The notes: generated by a model not told the origin, from the letters alone. A stretch of DNA of 64,000 bases from Chitinophaga sp. Ak27 (GCF_012726295.1 NZ_JABAOB010000006.1:310001-374000); one strand, 5' to 3'. Positions 8,342-17,422 are shown, numbered from the stretch's first letter. A program made the numbers and translations.

Positions 8342-10285
8342 TTACAAATTAAAGGAAATACCGGTATTAAAGTTAAACCGGCGTGAATTATAACCGGAAA
8401 TATCAAAATATTTATAATCTGTGATATTCCTAAACCCGGCGAAAATCTTAAGCAAGTTACCAAATTTATATTCACCATATAAATCCAGGGTATAATAATC
8501 CCCTAAAGGTTTGGTTTGCTCGAAGCGTTGACCTACATATTTACCCGTTACCGATACAAACAGCGCCTTGTTCATCTGGTAACCCAAGCTGGCGTTAACC
8601 AGGTGTTTGGGTACCCGGTACAGGTTATAGTAGGAGGTGTCTTTGTTATTTTGCTGCATGGTTACCTTACCGTCTACATAAGTATAGTTAGCGGTAAGTA
8701 CCAGGCCCTTGCTGATGGTCCAGTTGCCCTCAAATTCCACTCCATAAGCCTTTTGTTTATTGGCATTCTGGTATTGGCTGAAATAGGTAACCGGGTCAAA
8801 GTAAAATATAACCAGGTCGCGGGTATCCCGCCTGAAACCAGTGGCCCGGAAGCCTACCCGGCTCTGTGCCAGGTCGGCCTGGTAACCGGCTTCATAACTG
8901 ATTGTATTTTCCGGTTTCAGTGATTTGTTTCCATAACCTGCCGCATACAGCTGGTATAAGGTAGGAACATTGTACGCAGAAGATATATTAACAAATACTT
9001 TATGATGTTGGCCAATCAGGTAAGAAGGGTTAAAGGTAAAGGTACCGTTGTTGCCATAGAGGCTGTGATGATTAAGGCGTCCGCCCAATTCCAGGTTAAA
9101 GCCGCTCAGGTTATGAAACAGGAGTGCTGCATATACACTGGTTTGATTGGTACGGGAGCTATCAGGCGATAACTCGGTATCCTGGAATACAGGGCTGTAA
9201 GTACTCAGCAGATGATCGTACTGGCGGGTATCTGAAAAGGTAAATGCGGCGCCGCCCACCAGTTTGATCTGACGGGTGAAGTCCCAGTTTACATAAGATT
9301 CTACCTGGGCTGTTTTGGCTACAAATACGGAGCTGTCAAATTTTGCATAGGCCGATTTGGATACTGAATTGGAATCATTCAGGATATCACGACTGGTATG
9401 CTGGTAGCTGGCAAGTACATGCCAGGACCCATTTTTAAACTTATACTCACTGCTAATGCCCTGCAGTAGGTATTTGGAAGTACCCGTATAATCTTTATCA
9501 TCAACAAAGCCGCCTTCATCCAGGTCGTGCCGGTTGTTGGTCCAGTTAGTGATATACTGAAACTGCCACCGTTTTCCGGCAGTCATACCTAGTTTGGCAA
9601 ACAGGGTATTTTGGCGGAAACCGTCATTATCAAACCCTGCGCGGTGGGTAGAATCGTAGGCATCAGAAAAGCCCCTGGCCTTCTCATGTTTATAGCTTAC
9701 CAGGTAAGAGAAGCGTTGAATATTGCCATGCACATTTACACTCCCCTGGAAATCGCGGTAGCTGCCATAGCCAATATTAGCGCCCACTCCCAGCTTTTTA
9801 TCGCCGGTTTTGCGGGTAATAATATTGATAACGCCAGCCACGGCATTGGAGCCATAGAGTGTAGACTGGCTGCCGCGGAGTATTTCAATTCTTTCTACCT
9901 GGTCGGGTGTAATAAAATTAAGATCGAAGGTATTGTTGATCTGGGAGGCATCGTTTACCGGTAACCCGTCTACCAGGATCAGGGTATTGCCATTGGAGGC
10001 TCCCCGCATATATACGTTAGGAGTAGTACCCCGGTTATTTTCTGCACCATTGATCACCAGGCCGGGTTGTTGATTGAGGATGCCTGCAATGGTTTTACCA
10101 CTGTTTTGCTCCAGGTATTCATGGGAAAGGATGGTGACCACCTTGCCGGTTTCCCCGGCTTTTTGTGGTCCTTTGGACGCTGTAACGGTAACTTCATTCA
10201 ATTGGCTGGTGCGACTGCTGTCTTGCGCCATAGCTGCCGTGTAAGCCAACGTTAAAAGGATAAAAGGGTAGCATTTTAATTGCAT
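8342..10285 (-). CDS. btuB: BtuB-like TonB-dependent outer-membrane cobamide receptor
   Basis: 647 residues: a signal peptide ending at about AAMAQ (residue 21), a TonB-box-like NEVTVTA near residue 30, and a plug domain (about 40-165) with IAGILNQQPGLVINGAENNRG, LILVDGLPVND, QVERIEILRGSQSTLYGSNAVAGVINIITRK. A 22-strand barrel follows, ending FNFNTGISFNL with a terminal Leu. Size and plug motifs match the BtuB subgroup rather than SusC (no carboxypeptidase-like N-domain, about 650 rather than 1000 residues). It heads a minus-strand run leading to DUF6580, the propeller lipoprotein and cobUTSC, which supports cobamide as ligand. No cobalamin riboswitch is seen upstream. Confidence 0.88.
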   Translation of the reverse strand: MQLKCYPFILLTLAYTAAMAQDSSRTSQLNEVTVTASKGPQKAGETGKVVTILSHEYLEQNSGKTIAGILNQQPGLVINGAENNRGTTPNVYMRGASNGNTLILVDGLPVNDASQINNTFDLNFITPDQVERIEILRGSQSTLYGSNAVAGVINIITRKTGDKKLGVGANIGYGSYRDFQGSVNVHGNIQRFSYLVSYKHEKARGFSDAYDSTHRAGFDNDGFRQNTLFAKLGMTAGKRWQFQYITNWTNNRHDLDEGGFVDDKDYTGTSKYLLQGISSEYKFKNGSWHVLASYQHTSRDILNDSNSVSKSAYAKFDSSVFVAKTAQVESYVNWDFTRQIKLVGGAAFTFSDTRQYDHLLSTYSPVFQDTELSPDSSRTNQTSVYAALLFHNLSGFNLELGGRLNHHSLYGNNGTFTFNPSYLIGQHHKVFVNISSAYNVPTLYQLYAAGYGNKSLKPENTISYEAGYQADLAQSRVGFRATGFRRDTRDLVIFYFDPVTYFSQYQNANKQKAYGVEFEGNWTISKGLVLTANYTYVDGKVTMQQNNKDTSYYNLYRVPKHLVNASLGYQMNKALFVSVTGKYVGQRFEQTKPLGDYYTLDLYGEYKFGNLLKIFAGFRNITDYKYFDISGYNSRRFNFNTGISFNL

Positions 10286-10342
10286 CTCGAACTAGAGTTT
10301 TGGTTAGTTATTAGCTATTTTTTTATAAAAAGGCACGAAACG

Positions 10343-10397
10343 ATTGAAGCGGAGACCAAGCGAATTTTTAATGTTCGCTTTTCTTCTCCGCTTCAAT
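10343..10397. terminator. Two-tier hairpin between TPR gene and btuB
   Basis: Outer 13-bp perfect arms ATTGAAGCGGAGA / TCTCCGCTTCAAT and inner 7-bp arms AAGCGAA / TTCGCTT. It lies 32 bp after the TPR gene stop and about 58 bp before the btuB start, both on the minus strand. It probably ends the TPR transcript. It has no B12-box and is not a cobalamin riboswitch. Confidence 0.6.
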
Positions 10398-10428
10398 ACA
10401 TGTAGGTTGCTGCCTGCAGGCCGTCAAC

Positions 10429-11079
10429 TCACCCCGGCATCCGGGAAATATATTTGTCCATTTCTTTAATCTGGTTCACGATCTGCGCTGTAGTAGGCTT
10501 CTGGGCTTTAGCTCTGCGGAAATATTCCTTTGCAGATTTGAAGTCTCGGCGGGTCATGGCAATAGAGGCCAGTGTTAAGAGCGCCGCAGCAGTGTTTTCT
10601 TTATCAGGCAGTCCCTTACGCATAGCGATTTTCAGGTTCTGATCGGCTGTTTTTAAATCATTCTTCTGGTAGGCAATGGTACCCAGCTGAAAATACTGCA
10701 TACCTTCATATTCCTTCATAGGACTGCCGGAATTGATACTCTGGCGAATAGTAGATTCTGCCTTATCAAGATCATTGGAATACATCGCCATATTACTTTG
10801 CATAAAATAATATACAGAGCGGATGGGTTTGTATAACAGTTTGGGGAATTTTACCTGGTTCATCAGGGCAGTAGCTCTTTCGATATCTCCTGCTTCAACC
10901 GCTTCTTGTACTAATCTCATGGGACCGAACATCACGTGTGTCACCAGACATATCAGCGCCAGCACCAGCACGATAGTGGCTTCCCACCAGCCTATAGTCA
11001 GGCCCAGAACAATACCGCCGGCTAATAATACGATTCCGATCGGAAGGCGATATAGAATAAAAAAATTAAATGCTTTCAT
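10429..11079 (-). CDS. TPR-containing membrane protein of unknown function
   Basis: 216 residues. Two hydrophobic segments near the N-terminus (LPIGIVLLAGGIVLGLTIG and ATIVLVLALICLVTHVMF) are followed by a helical region with tetratricopeptide-like repeats (YFQLGTIAYQKNDLKTADQNL, LLTLASIAMTRRDFKSAKEYF). This suggests a membrane-anchored cytoplasmic or periplasmic scaffold. I do not recognise a named family beyond TPR. A TAnnTTTG box lies 34 bp upstream of the start. Confidence 0.8.
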   Translation of the reverse strand: MKAFNFFILYRLPIGIVLLAGGIVLGLTIGWWEATIVLVLALICLVTHVMFGPMRLVQEAVEAGDIERATALMNQVKFPKLLYKPIRSVYYFMQSNMAMYSNDLDKAESTIRQSINSGSPMKEYEGMQYFQLGTIAYQKNDLKTADQNLKIAMRKGLPDKENTAAALLTLASIAMTRRDFKSAKEYFRRAKAQKPTTAQIVNQIKEMDKYISRMPG

Positions 11080-11112
11080 GAAAAAACAGTTCGTAAATCA
11101 CTATTAAGGGTG

Positions 11113-11120
11113 CAAAGATA
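11113..11120 (-). promoter_or_regulatory. Candidate -7 box for the TPR gene
   Basis: Minus strand TATCTTTG, a perfect TAnnTTTG match in the 66-bp gap between the EamA and TPR genes. The -33 element is not clear. Confidence 0.45.
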
Positions 11121-11145
11121 AATAAAAAAAACACCTCATGGGTTT

Positions 11146-12018
11146 TCATTTCCGGCGTTTCAAATTTGCCATCACAATAGCGCTTAATATGATCACTACG
11201 CCCAGTATTTGCAGCCCCGATACTGACTCATGCAGGAAGATGGTGGCAGCCAGCATCGCTACCGGCAATTCGGCTGCACTGAGGATAGCTCCGAGCGATA
11301 CTCCCGTCTGGGGCATGCCTTTGGAAAACAGGAAGGGTGGCAACACAGTGCCAAAAGCGGCCAGGGGAATACCCCATACCCATAAGCCGGAACCTATGAA
11401 GCGCCCGTTGACCAGGTAAACAGGCGGGAATAACAAGGTAATAATGACAAAAGCCCCGGTAACAATCCAGGCACTTTTTAATACCGGCCCCAGTGAAGCT
11501 GCCACTCTTCCGCTTACTACAATAAATACGGTATAACAAAGAGCGGCCAGCATACCAAAGCCAATACCTTTCCAGTTGAGCGGCGTCTCCCCATTGTTGA
11601 AAATGCCTCCAGCCAGTAAAGTGCCTCCCAGGATACAACCCACTGCCAGCCATTGCACCGCTGTTGGACGCTTTTTATAAATCATCCACTCTGCCAGCAT
11701 ACTCATCCAGGTAAACTGCATCAGTAGTATAATGGCTACGCTGGCAGGAATATATTGTACGCTCTGATAATAGGTAACGCTCACCAAACCGGTAGAACTA
11801 CCCAGTATAAAACAACTGCGGGCATCCTTGTTGGCAAGACCGTAGGTAGCACGACCGGAAAATAAATGGATCATCCATAAGGCAATCATCCCAAAACCTG
11901 CCTGTACACTGCACAATTCCCCCAACGTATATCCCTGGTGGTAACCCGATTTTACGATGGTTGATAATATTCCAAAACTACAGGCGCCCAACAGCACCAG
12001 CAGAATGCCTTTCCACAT
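11146..12018 (-). CDS. EamA/DMT-family transporter
   Basis: 290 residues with ten hydrophobic segments in two related halves, the EamA (drug/metabolite transporter) layout. The first half begins WKGILLVLLGACSFGILSTIVK and the second GIGFGMLAALCYTVFIVVSGRV, the typical start of the duplicated EamA unit. Members export amino acids, nucleotides or other metabolites; the substrate here is not predictable. It lies between the MFS exporter gene upstream and the TPR gene downstream, separated from the former by a terminator. Confidence 0.9.
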   Translation of the reverse strand: MWKGILLVLLGACSFGILSTIVKSGYHQGYTLGELCSVQAGFGMIALWMIHLFSGRATYGLANKDARSCFILGSSTGLVSVTYYQSVQYIPASVAIILLMQFTWMSMLAEWMIYKKRPTAVQWLAVGCILGGTLLAGGIFNNGETPLNWKGIGFGMLAALCYTVFIVVSGRVAASLGPVLKSAWIVTGAFVIITLLFPPVYLVNGRFIGSGLWVWGIPLAAFGTVLPPFLFSKGMPQTGVSLGAILSAAELPVAMLAATIFLHESVSGLQILGVVIILSAIVMANLKRRK

Positions 12019-12049
12019 AACAACTTTTTAGGGTGCGAATGTAGGGGAA

Positions 12050-12084
12050 TTTGTTTTACCCGGTTTTGCACCGGGTAAAACAAA
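12050..12084 (-). terminator. Terminator after MFS exporter gene
   Basis: 15-bp perfect arms TTTGTTTTACCCGGT / ACCGGGTAAAACAAA with a 5-nt loop, 3 bp beyond the MFS stop codon. The A/T base of the stem supplies the terminal T-run. Confidence 0.8.
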
Positions 12085-12087
12085 CAG

Positions 12088-13305
12088 TTACTTCTTTCTC
12101 TCCAGGTTAGGCAGCAGCCCGGTAAGGAGTCCTATTAACGGAAGGTAAGCGCACACCTGGTAAACATAGGCGATACTGGTAGCATCGGCAAGGCGGCCCA
12201 GCAGCGCAGATCCCACGCCGGCCATGCCAAAAGCAAGACCGAAAAACAATCCTGCAATCATGCCCACCTTGCCAGGCACCAGCTCCTGTGCATAAACCAG
12301 GATGGCAGAAAAAGCGGAGGAGAGAATAACGCCAATGAATACACTGAGAATGGCGGTCCACATCAGCGAGGCATGCGGCAATAACAACGAAAACGGCGCC
12401 ACACCCAGGATGGAGATCCAGATCACATATTTACGGCCAATACGATCACCTACCGGCCCACCGATGAAAGTGCCGGCAGCCACTGCAAACAGGAAGATAA
12501 ACAGGTATACCTGTGCGCTCTGCACGGATATATGGAAACGATCTATCAGGTAAAAAGTATAGTAGCTGGTCATACTGGCCATATAGAAGTATTTTGAAAA
12601 GATCAATACTAGCAGGATGCCCAGCGAGAAAATAACCCTTGTATTGGACAAGCGGGGCTGATCCAGTTGAAGGGCCGCTTTTTTAGGCTTAATACGATGG
12701 GTATTACCCAGGTACCACTTACTGATATTGAGCATCACGACAATGGCCAGCAAAGCGGCCAGGGAGAACCAGATAACATGAAACTGCCCGAAGGGAACAA
12801 TGATCATGGCAGCCAGCAATGGCCCCAGTGAACTACCGGCGTTGCCTCCAACCTGGAACAACGATTGCGCCATGCCATGCTTGCCGCCGGAAGCCATATG
12901 CGCCAGCCTGGATGCTTCGGGATGGAATACCGCAGAACCCACACCCACCAGGCCCACAGATACCAATACCATCGGGAAGTTATGCGCCAGGGATAAACTG
13001 ATAAGTCCTATTAGCGTAAAACCCATCCCAATGGCCAGTGAATAGGGCTGTGGCTTTTTATCGGTGTACAGGCCTACCAACGGTTGCAGCAATGAAGCCG
13101 ACATCTGGAAGGTAAGGGTAATGAGCCCCACCTGTGTGAAGTTTAATTTGAGAGAATCCTTGAGTACCGGGTATATCGCAGGAATGAGCGACTGCATAGT
13201 GTCGTTCAGGAAGTGGGTAAAACTCAGGGCCAATAGGATAGAAAATACAGTTTGCTGCGCTACCTGCTGGGCGGCTTTCGACTGTTCTTGTAACGTTGTT
13301 TCCAT
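12088..13305 (-). CDS. MFS transporter, Fsr (fosmidomycin-resistance-like) family
   Basis: 405 residues with 12 predicted membrane helices. It shows the Fsr-group signatures THFLNDTMQSLIPAIYP in helix 1, FHPEASRLAHMASGGKHGMAQSLFQVGGN in the loop and helix 4, and GDRIGRKYVIW in the central loop. E. coli Fsr is an efflux pump giving fosmidomycin resistance; natural substrates of relatives are mostly unknown. It lies 47 bp downstream of a FadR-type GntR regulator with a 15-bp palindrome in the gap, so it is likely the regulated target. Confidence 0.9.
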   Translation of the reverse strand: METTLQEQSKAAQQVAQQTVFSILLALSFTHFLNDTMQSLIPAIYPVLKDSLKLNFTQVGLITLTFQMSASLLQPLVGLYTDKKPQPYSLAIGMGFTLIGLISLSLAHNFPMVLVSVGLVGVGSAVFHPEASRLAHMASGGKHGMAQSLFQVGGNAGSSLGPLLAAMIIVPFGQFHVIWFSLAALLAIVVMLNISKWYLGNTHRIKPKKAALQLDQPRLSNTRVIFSLGILLVLIFSKYFYMASMTSYYTFYLIDRFHISVQSAQVYLFIFLFAVAAGTFIGGPVGDRIGRKYVIWISILGVAPFSLLLPHASLMWTAILSVFIGVILSSAFSAILVYAQELVPGKVGMIAGLFFGLAFGMAGVGSALLGRLADATSIAYVYQVCAYLPLIGLLTGLLPNLERKK

Positions 13306-13320
13306 TTTTCTTCTTTTAAG

Positions 13321-13336
13321 ATCAGATCATCTGATG
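13321..13336. promoter_or_regulatory. Candidate GntR operator in front of the MFS gene
   Basis: Contains the odd palindrome ATCAGAT-C-ATCTGAT (13321-13335). Its right part ATCATCTGATG (13326-13336) recurs exactly at 14028-14038 in front of the regulator gene. It is 16 bp upstream of the MFS start. Confidence 0.6.
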
Positions 13337-13352
13337 TTTATAGGTAAAAAAA

Positions 13353-14027
13353 TTACTTAGGCTGGTCACTTATTTTTGTCGCCCAAACCAGCGCCTTCTT
13401 GGGATCCTTGTCCACAATACTTTGCAGCAAGGCATCATGGTAATGCTGCGTATGGATAAAGCTATCGGTATTCTGATAGCGCAACAGGAAAGATTTTTTC
13501 AGATGTTCCGCCACTATTTTATAGAGGTCACGCATAATTTCATTTTTGCCCGCTTCCGCAATGGCCATATGAAAATTAATATCTGCCTGTATACAAGGTT
13601 CCAGCTGATTGGCCGACGCATATTCAAAACGCTTCTTCAAAACGCTTTTCATCTTTTCCACATCTTTGTTATTGCGGTGCATGGCAGCTTTCTCCGCAAT
13701 CTTCACCTCCAGTAAAAAACGTACTTCCACCAAGTCGTCAAAATCAGCCCGCTGCAGCCGCTGTGATAGCGGCTCCCCCGTACCTGATAACGATAATACA
13801 AAGGTGCCCAGGCCCTGTTGTACCCGCACCAGTCCCCTGTGCGACAGTATCTTTACCGCTTCCCGGATGCTGGAACGCCCTACGGAAAACTGTGTCATCA
13901 ACTCCGGCTCCGTAGGTAGTTTTTGTCCCACCTGGTACTTGCCCGAAGCAATCAATTCCTGCAGCCTGTCTGCCACTTCCTCTGCTAAGCTGAGTCGTTT
14001 TAAAGGAGAAGTATGTATATTCGTCAT
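13353..14027 (-). CDS. GntR-family transcriptional regulator, FadR/FCD subfamily
   Basis: 224 residues. The N-terminal winged HTH (about 10-75) has GQKLPTEPELMTQFSVGRSSIREAVKILSHRGLVRVQQGLGTFV, the GntR signature. The C-terminal all-helical FCD domain (about 85-220) has ligand/metal residues such as ADINFHMAIAEAGKN (D..H) and HYHDALLQSI. Such proteins usually repress transport or catabolic genes and release DNA on binding an organic acid. The next gene on the same strand is the Fsr-like MFS pump, and a common palindrome precedes both, suggesting autoregulation and control of the pump. Confidence 0.92.
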   Translation of the reverse strand: MTNIHTSPLKRLSLAEEVADRLQELIASGKYQVGQKLPTEPELMTQFSVGRSSIREAVKILSHRGLVRVQQGLGTFVLSLSGTGEPLSQRLQRADFDDLVEVRFLLEVKIAEKAAMHRNNKDVEKMKSVLKKRFEYASANQLEPCIQADINFHMAIAEAGKNEIMRDLYKIVAEHLKKSFLLRYQNTDSFIHTQHYHDALLQSIVDKDPKKALVWATKISDQPK

Positions 14028-14040
14028 ATCATCTGATGAC
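14028..14040. promoter_or_regulatory. Candidate GntR operator at its own start codon
   Basis: TCATC-T-GATGA perfect odd palindrome (14029-14039) immediately upstream of the gntR ATG. It shares the 11-mer ATCATCTGATG with the site before the MFS gene. Confidence 0.6.
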
Positions 14041-14108
14041 TGTAAAGGTAATGTCCTTTTCCAATATTTTTTTGATTTTGATATTTTTTTCTGAAGATTG
14101 TTGACCGA

Positions 14109-14816
14109 ATGATGGACTTATTTCTTCAAAACATACAATCCTGGCCACTTTGGGCGTTGTACATTTTTTTCCTGGCGGAAAATGCTGCCATTATGCTGGG
14201 AGTATTGGTATGGGGAAACCGCCTGCAACGCAAGCCGGCGGCGGTGATGTTTTGCTATAGCCGCCATCAGTGGCGCATGGCCTGGGTTACCACGTTGTTG
14301 AATACACTGGTTACTTACCTCGGCTATTGGTTGTGGACAAAGCGGTATATCAGTCTTTCAACTGATCTTTCTGTTCAGGTGTTAATAGACGCACTGTTTC
14401 TCTTCCTGGCGATGGATTTCCTAATGTATGTGTTCCATTACCTGATCCACAAAACCCCCTTGTATAAAGCACTGCATCGCTTACATCATGAAGCCGCCGA
14501 TCCCGAACCGATAGACTTGTTTGTACTTCATCCGCTCGAAACACTGAGCTTTGGCGCGCTGTGGCTGTTTTTGTTATTACTGTTTGACGTGAATATTTAT
14601 GGCGTGATCACCTACCTGGTTATCAATGTTATATTTGGTATGGCCGGACACCTCGGTATGGAGCCGGTGCCTGAAAAGATACGTCAGTGGCGGGTGTTGA
14701 AGTACCTGGGTACGTCTACTTTTCATCATGCCCATCACCGGGATGAGCAATGTAACTTCGGTTTTTACACCAGTATCTGGGATCGTTTCTTTCATACATT
14801 CCGCGAAAACCATTGA
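14109..14816 (+). CDS. Sterol desaturase / fatty-acid hydroxylase superfamily protein
   Basis: 235-residue membrane protein with the di-iron histidine boxes of the family: HYLIH near residue 115, HRLHH near 128 and HHAHH near 208. Helices between them keep the metal centre on the cytosolic face. Members hydroxylate or desaturate lipids and carotenoids, or cleave ether lipids, using O2 and two iron ions. The substrate is not predictable. A second Met directly follows the first, so the start may be 14112. It is divergent from gntR with about 80 bp between them, so the 14028 palindrome could in principle influence it too. Confidence 0.87.
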   Translation: MMDLFLQNIQSWPLWALYIFFLAENAAIMLGVLVWGNRLQRKPAAVMFCYSRHQWRMAWVTTLLNTLVTYLGYWLWTKRYISLSTDLSVQVLIDALFLFLAMDFLMYVFHYLIHKTPLYKALHRLHHEAADPEPIDLFVLHPLETLSFGALWLFLLLLFDVNIYGVITYLVINVIFGMAGHLGMEPVPEKIRQWRVLKYLGTSTFHHAHHRDEQCNFGFYTSIWDRFFHTFRENH

Positions 14817-14835
14817 TAGCACTCATCAATTCTAT

Positions 14836-14865
14836 TTTGCGCTGTCTCTCATAAAGTTTATTTTG
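14836..14865 (+). promoter_or_regulatory. Candidate promoter of the S9 peptidase gene
   Basis: TTTG (14836-14839), 19-bp spacer, TATTTTG (14859-14865). This matches the -33/-7 Bacteroidota consensus except that the -7 box lacks one spacer base. It is 29 bp before the start codon. Confidence 0.45.
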
Positions 14866-14894
14866 CCAGATTGCGAACTAATACCAACTGCTTT

Positions 14895-17288
14895 ATGAGA
14901 AAATTAATTTTATCATTATCCTTATTCATCACTTTTCGTTCCTATGCCCAGGATGCGCTGAAGTACCAAACGCCTCCTGCAAGTATTATGGAGTTGGCCA
15001 TGGCAGCACCTTCGCCATTAACAGATTTTAATAGTAAAGGGGAGATTATGCTGGTAATGGACCGCACCAGCTACCCAACCATCGAAGAATTGTCACAACC
15101 GGAATACCGCCTCGCAGGGATGCGTATCAACCCGGCTAATTTTGGTCCCAGCCGCGCCAGTTATGTAACAGGCATCCGTATCAAATCTATCCGCGATAAG
15201 CGGGAATACGCAGTGACAGGACTACCTGCCAATGCGCGCATCAGCCATGTCACCTGGTCGCCCTCGCAAAAAAGCATAGCTTTCACGGTTACAGATAATC
15301 GCCAGATTACGTTGTGGAAGGCCGACGTCGCCTCCGGAGCCGCTACCCGGCTCAGTGCACGGGCACTCAATGATATTGCAGGACCTGTATTTACCTGGAT
15401 AGATGATAACCGCATACTGGCATTAGCTGTACCCGCAGGCATCGGCAATGCACCAGTAAAGCCGGCAGCGCCGGAAGGCCCCACCGTACAGCAAACCAGT
15501 GGAAAAGCTGCACCCGCCGCTACTTACCAGGATATGCTGAAAAATCCATACGATGAACAGCTATTCGATTATTATTTTCAGTCTGAACCGCTTATCATCA
15601 GCAGCACAGGCGAACAGACAATCGGCAAAACCGCTATTTATGTAAACGCCACACCTTCGCCGGATAACCAATATCTGCTGGTGGAAACCCTGCATCGTCC
15701 GTACTCCTACCTGGTAGGCGCTTCCCGCTTTCCAACAGAAGTGGCCATCTGGAAATTAAACGGGGAAGAAGTAAAAAAGCTGGCCAGCAACCCGCTGGAT
15801 GAGGTAAGACCCAAAGGATTTGATGCTACCAGCAACTACCCCCGTCATTTCTCCTGGCGCAATGATGCACCGGCTACAATTACCTGGGTACAGGCACTGG
15901 ATGGTGGTGATCCAAAAAAAGAAGTTCCCTTCCGCGATGTGGTAAATATGCTGGCAGCGCCTTTTACCGCTGCACCAACGGAGCTGGTGAAAACCGTGAA
16001 TCGCTTTGCCGGCATCAGCTGGGCAGATAACCAGCTGGCACTGGTAACAGATGCCAACAGCACCCAACAGCGTACCCGCGTAAGCCGCATTGATCCTTCT
16101 CATCCCGAAAAAGCGCCGGTGACCATCATCGATCGCTCTGAGAACGACCGTTATAACGATCCTGGCGATGCGGTAATGGTGAAGAACCGGTTCAATAAAT
16201 CCGTGCTGTATATATCACCTTCCCGCGAATTGTTGATGACCGCCCCCGGCGCTTCGCCGGAAGGAGATCGCCCGTTCCTGGCCACCTTCCATCTCGATAA
16301 TAGCAAACAATGTATCCTCTGGCGTTCCGCCGCTCCTTATTATGAGCAGGTAGCAAAAGTAATAGATCCGGCTAAGCTTGTAGTGGTAACCGCCCGTGAG
16401 TCAGTTACTTCTCCCGTAAACTACTACCTGCAGGACCTGAAAAAGAAAACAACGGTAGCATTAACAGACTTTCCGCATCCGCAACCACAACTAAAGGGCG
16501 TACAAAAACAACTGCTGAAATATAAGCGCAAAGATGGGGTAGATCTCACCGCCATGCTGTACCTGCCGGAAGGATATGATCCGGCAAAAGATGGCCGTTT
16601 ACCAGTATTCATGTGGGCCTATCCACGGGAATATAAATCTGCCAGCGATGCTGCACAGGTGCGTGGCTCTGCATACAGGTTTACCCGTGTTACCTCCGGC
16701 TCCGCTATTTTCTGGGTTACCCGTGGTTTCGCCGTAATGGATGCTACGGAAATGCCAATTGTGGGCGAAGGCGATAAGGAACCAAATGATACCTTTATAG
16801 AACAACTGGTGATGAATGCAGAAGCGGCGGTAAATAAAATTACAGAAATGGGGATAGGCGATAAAAACCGCATCGCCGTAGGCGGACACTCATATGGCGC
16901 TTTTATGACGTCTAACCTGCTGGCACATACGAATTTGTTTAAGGCCGGCATCGCCCGCAGCGGCGCCTATAACCGTACGCTTACGCCGTTCGGTTTCCAG
17001 AATGAACAACGTACTTACTGGCAGGCACCGGAGGTATATTATAACATGTCGCCGTTTTCTTATGCCGACAAGATTAAAACACCACTCCTCATGATTCATG
17101 GGGAAGCTGATAATAACTCCGGTACTTTCCCTATCCAGAGCGAAAGGCTGTATAATGCCCTAAAAGGTAACGGCGGTACCGCCCGCCTGGTATTCCTACC
17201 CCAGGAGAGCCATGGCTACGCCGCCAAAGAAAGCGTGTTGCACATGCTGTGGGAAATGGACGAATGGCTGATGAAATATGTAAAATAA
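14895..17288 (+). CDS. S9 family prolyl-oligopeptidase-like serine peptidase, secreted
   Basis: 797 residues. Signal peptide (MRKLILSLSLFITFRSYAQ), an N-terminal beta-propeller (about 30-520) and a C-terminal alpha/beta-hydrolase domain. The catalytic triad is visible as Ser666 in GGHSYGAFMTS, Asp739 in IHGEADNNSGTFP and His773 in QESHGY. The overall form resembles the S9D glutamyl-endopeptidase-like branch. It probably acts in the periplasm on peptides small enough to pass the propeller. A Met 24 bp upstream is rejected because the signal peptide begins at 14895. Monocistronic: promoter-like box before, strong hairpin after. Confidence 0.92.
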   Translation: MRKLILSLSLFITFRSYAQDALKYQTPPASIMELAMAAPSPLTDFNSKGEIMLVMDRTSYPTIEELSQPEYRLAGMRINPANFGPSRASYVTGIRIKSIRDKREYAVTGLPANARISHVTWSPSQKSIAFTVTDNRQITLWKADVASGAATRLSARALNDIAGPVFTWIDDNRILALAVPAGIGNAPVKPAAPEGPTVQQTSGKAAPAATYQDMLKNPYDEQLFDYYFQSEPLIISSTGEQTIGKTAIYVNATPSPDNQYLLVETLHRPYSYLVGASRFPTEVAIWKLNGEEVKKLASNPLDEVRPKGFDATSNYPRHFSWRNDAPATITWVQALDGGDPKKEVPFRDVVNMLAAPFTAAPTELVKTVNRFAGISWADNQLALVTDANSTQQRTRVSRIDPSHPEKAPVTIIDRSENDRYNDPGDAVMVKNRFNKSVLYISPSRELLMTAPGASPEGDRPFLATFHLDNSKQCILWRSAAPYYEQVAKVIDPAKLVVVTARESVTSPVNYYLQDLKKKTTVALTDFPHPQPQLKGVQKQLLKYKRKDGVDLTAMLYLPEGYDPAKDGRLPVFMWAYPREYKSASDAAQVRGSAYRFTRVTSGSAIFWVTRGFAVMDATEMPIVGEGDKEPNDTFIEQLVMNAEAAVNKITEMGIGDKNRIAVGGHSYGAFMTSNLLAHTNLFKAGIARSGAYNRTLTPFGFQNEQRTYWQAPEVYYNMSPFSYADKIKTPLLMIHGEADNNSGTFPIQSERLYNALKGNGGTARLVFLPQESHGYAAKESVLHMLWEMDEWLMKYVK

Positions 17289-17296
17289 TAATTATG

Positions 17297-17336
17297 TAAA
17301 AGGATTTGCGAGGTATTATTCCCGCAAATCCTTTTA
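17297..17336 (+). terminator. Terminator after S9 peptidase gene
   Basis: 14-bp perfect arms TAAAAGGATTTGCG / CGCAAATCCTTTTA, 8 bp after the stop codon, with the T-run inside the right arm. Confidence 0.8.
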
Positions 17337-17410
17337 CCTCAGAAACTACCAATAAGTAAAAAGTACCATTAAAGCCCCTAATACCACAACCTGCTTTCTC
17401 CGTTCCTTAG

Positions 17411-17418
17411 TACCTTTG
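17411..17418 (+). promoter_or_regulatory. Candidate -7 box abutting the AraC start codon
   Basis: TACCTTTG, a perfect TAnnTTTG, ends 4 nt before the ATG at 17423, which would place the transcript start on or next to the start codon. No clear -33 box. Confidence 0.4.
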
Positions 17419-17422
17419 TGCC

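Noticed and set aside
10286-10428. Possible cobalamin riboswitch in front of btuB
   Set aside because: No B12-box-like sequence on the minus strand; the visible structures are a two-tier hairpin and AT-rich DNA.
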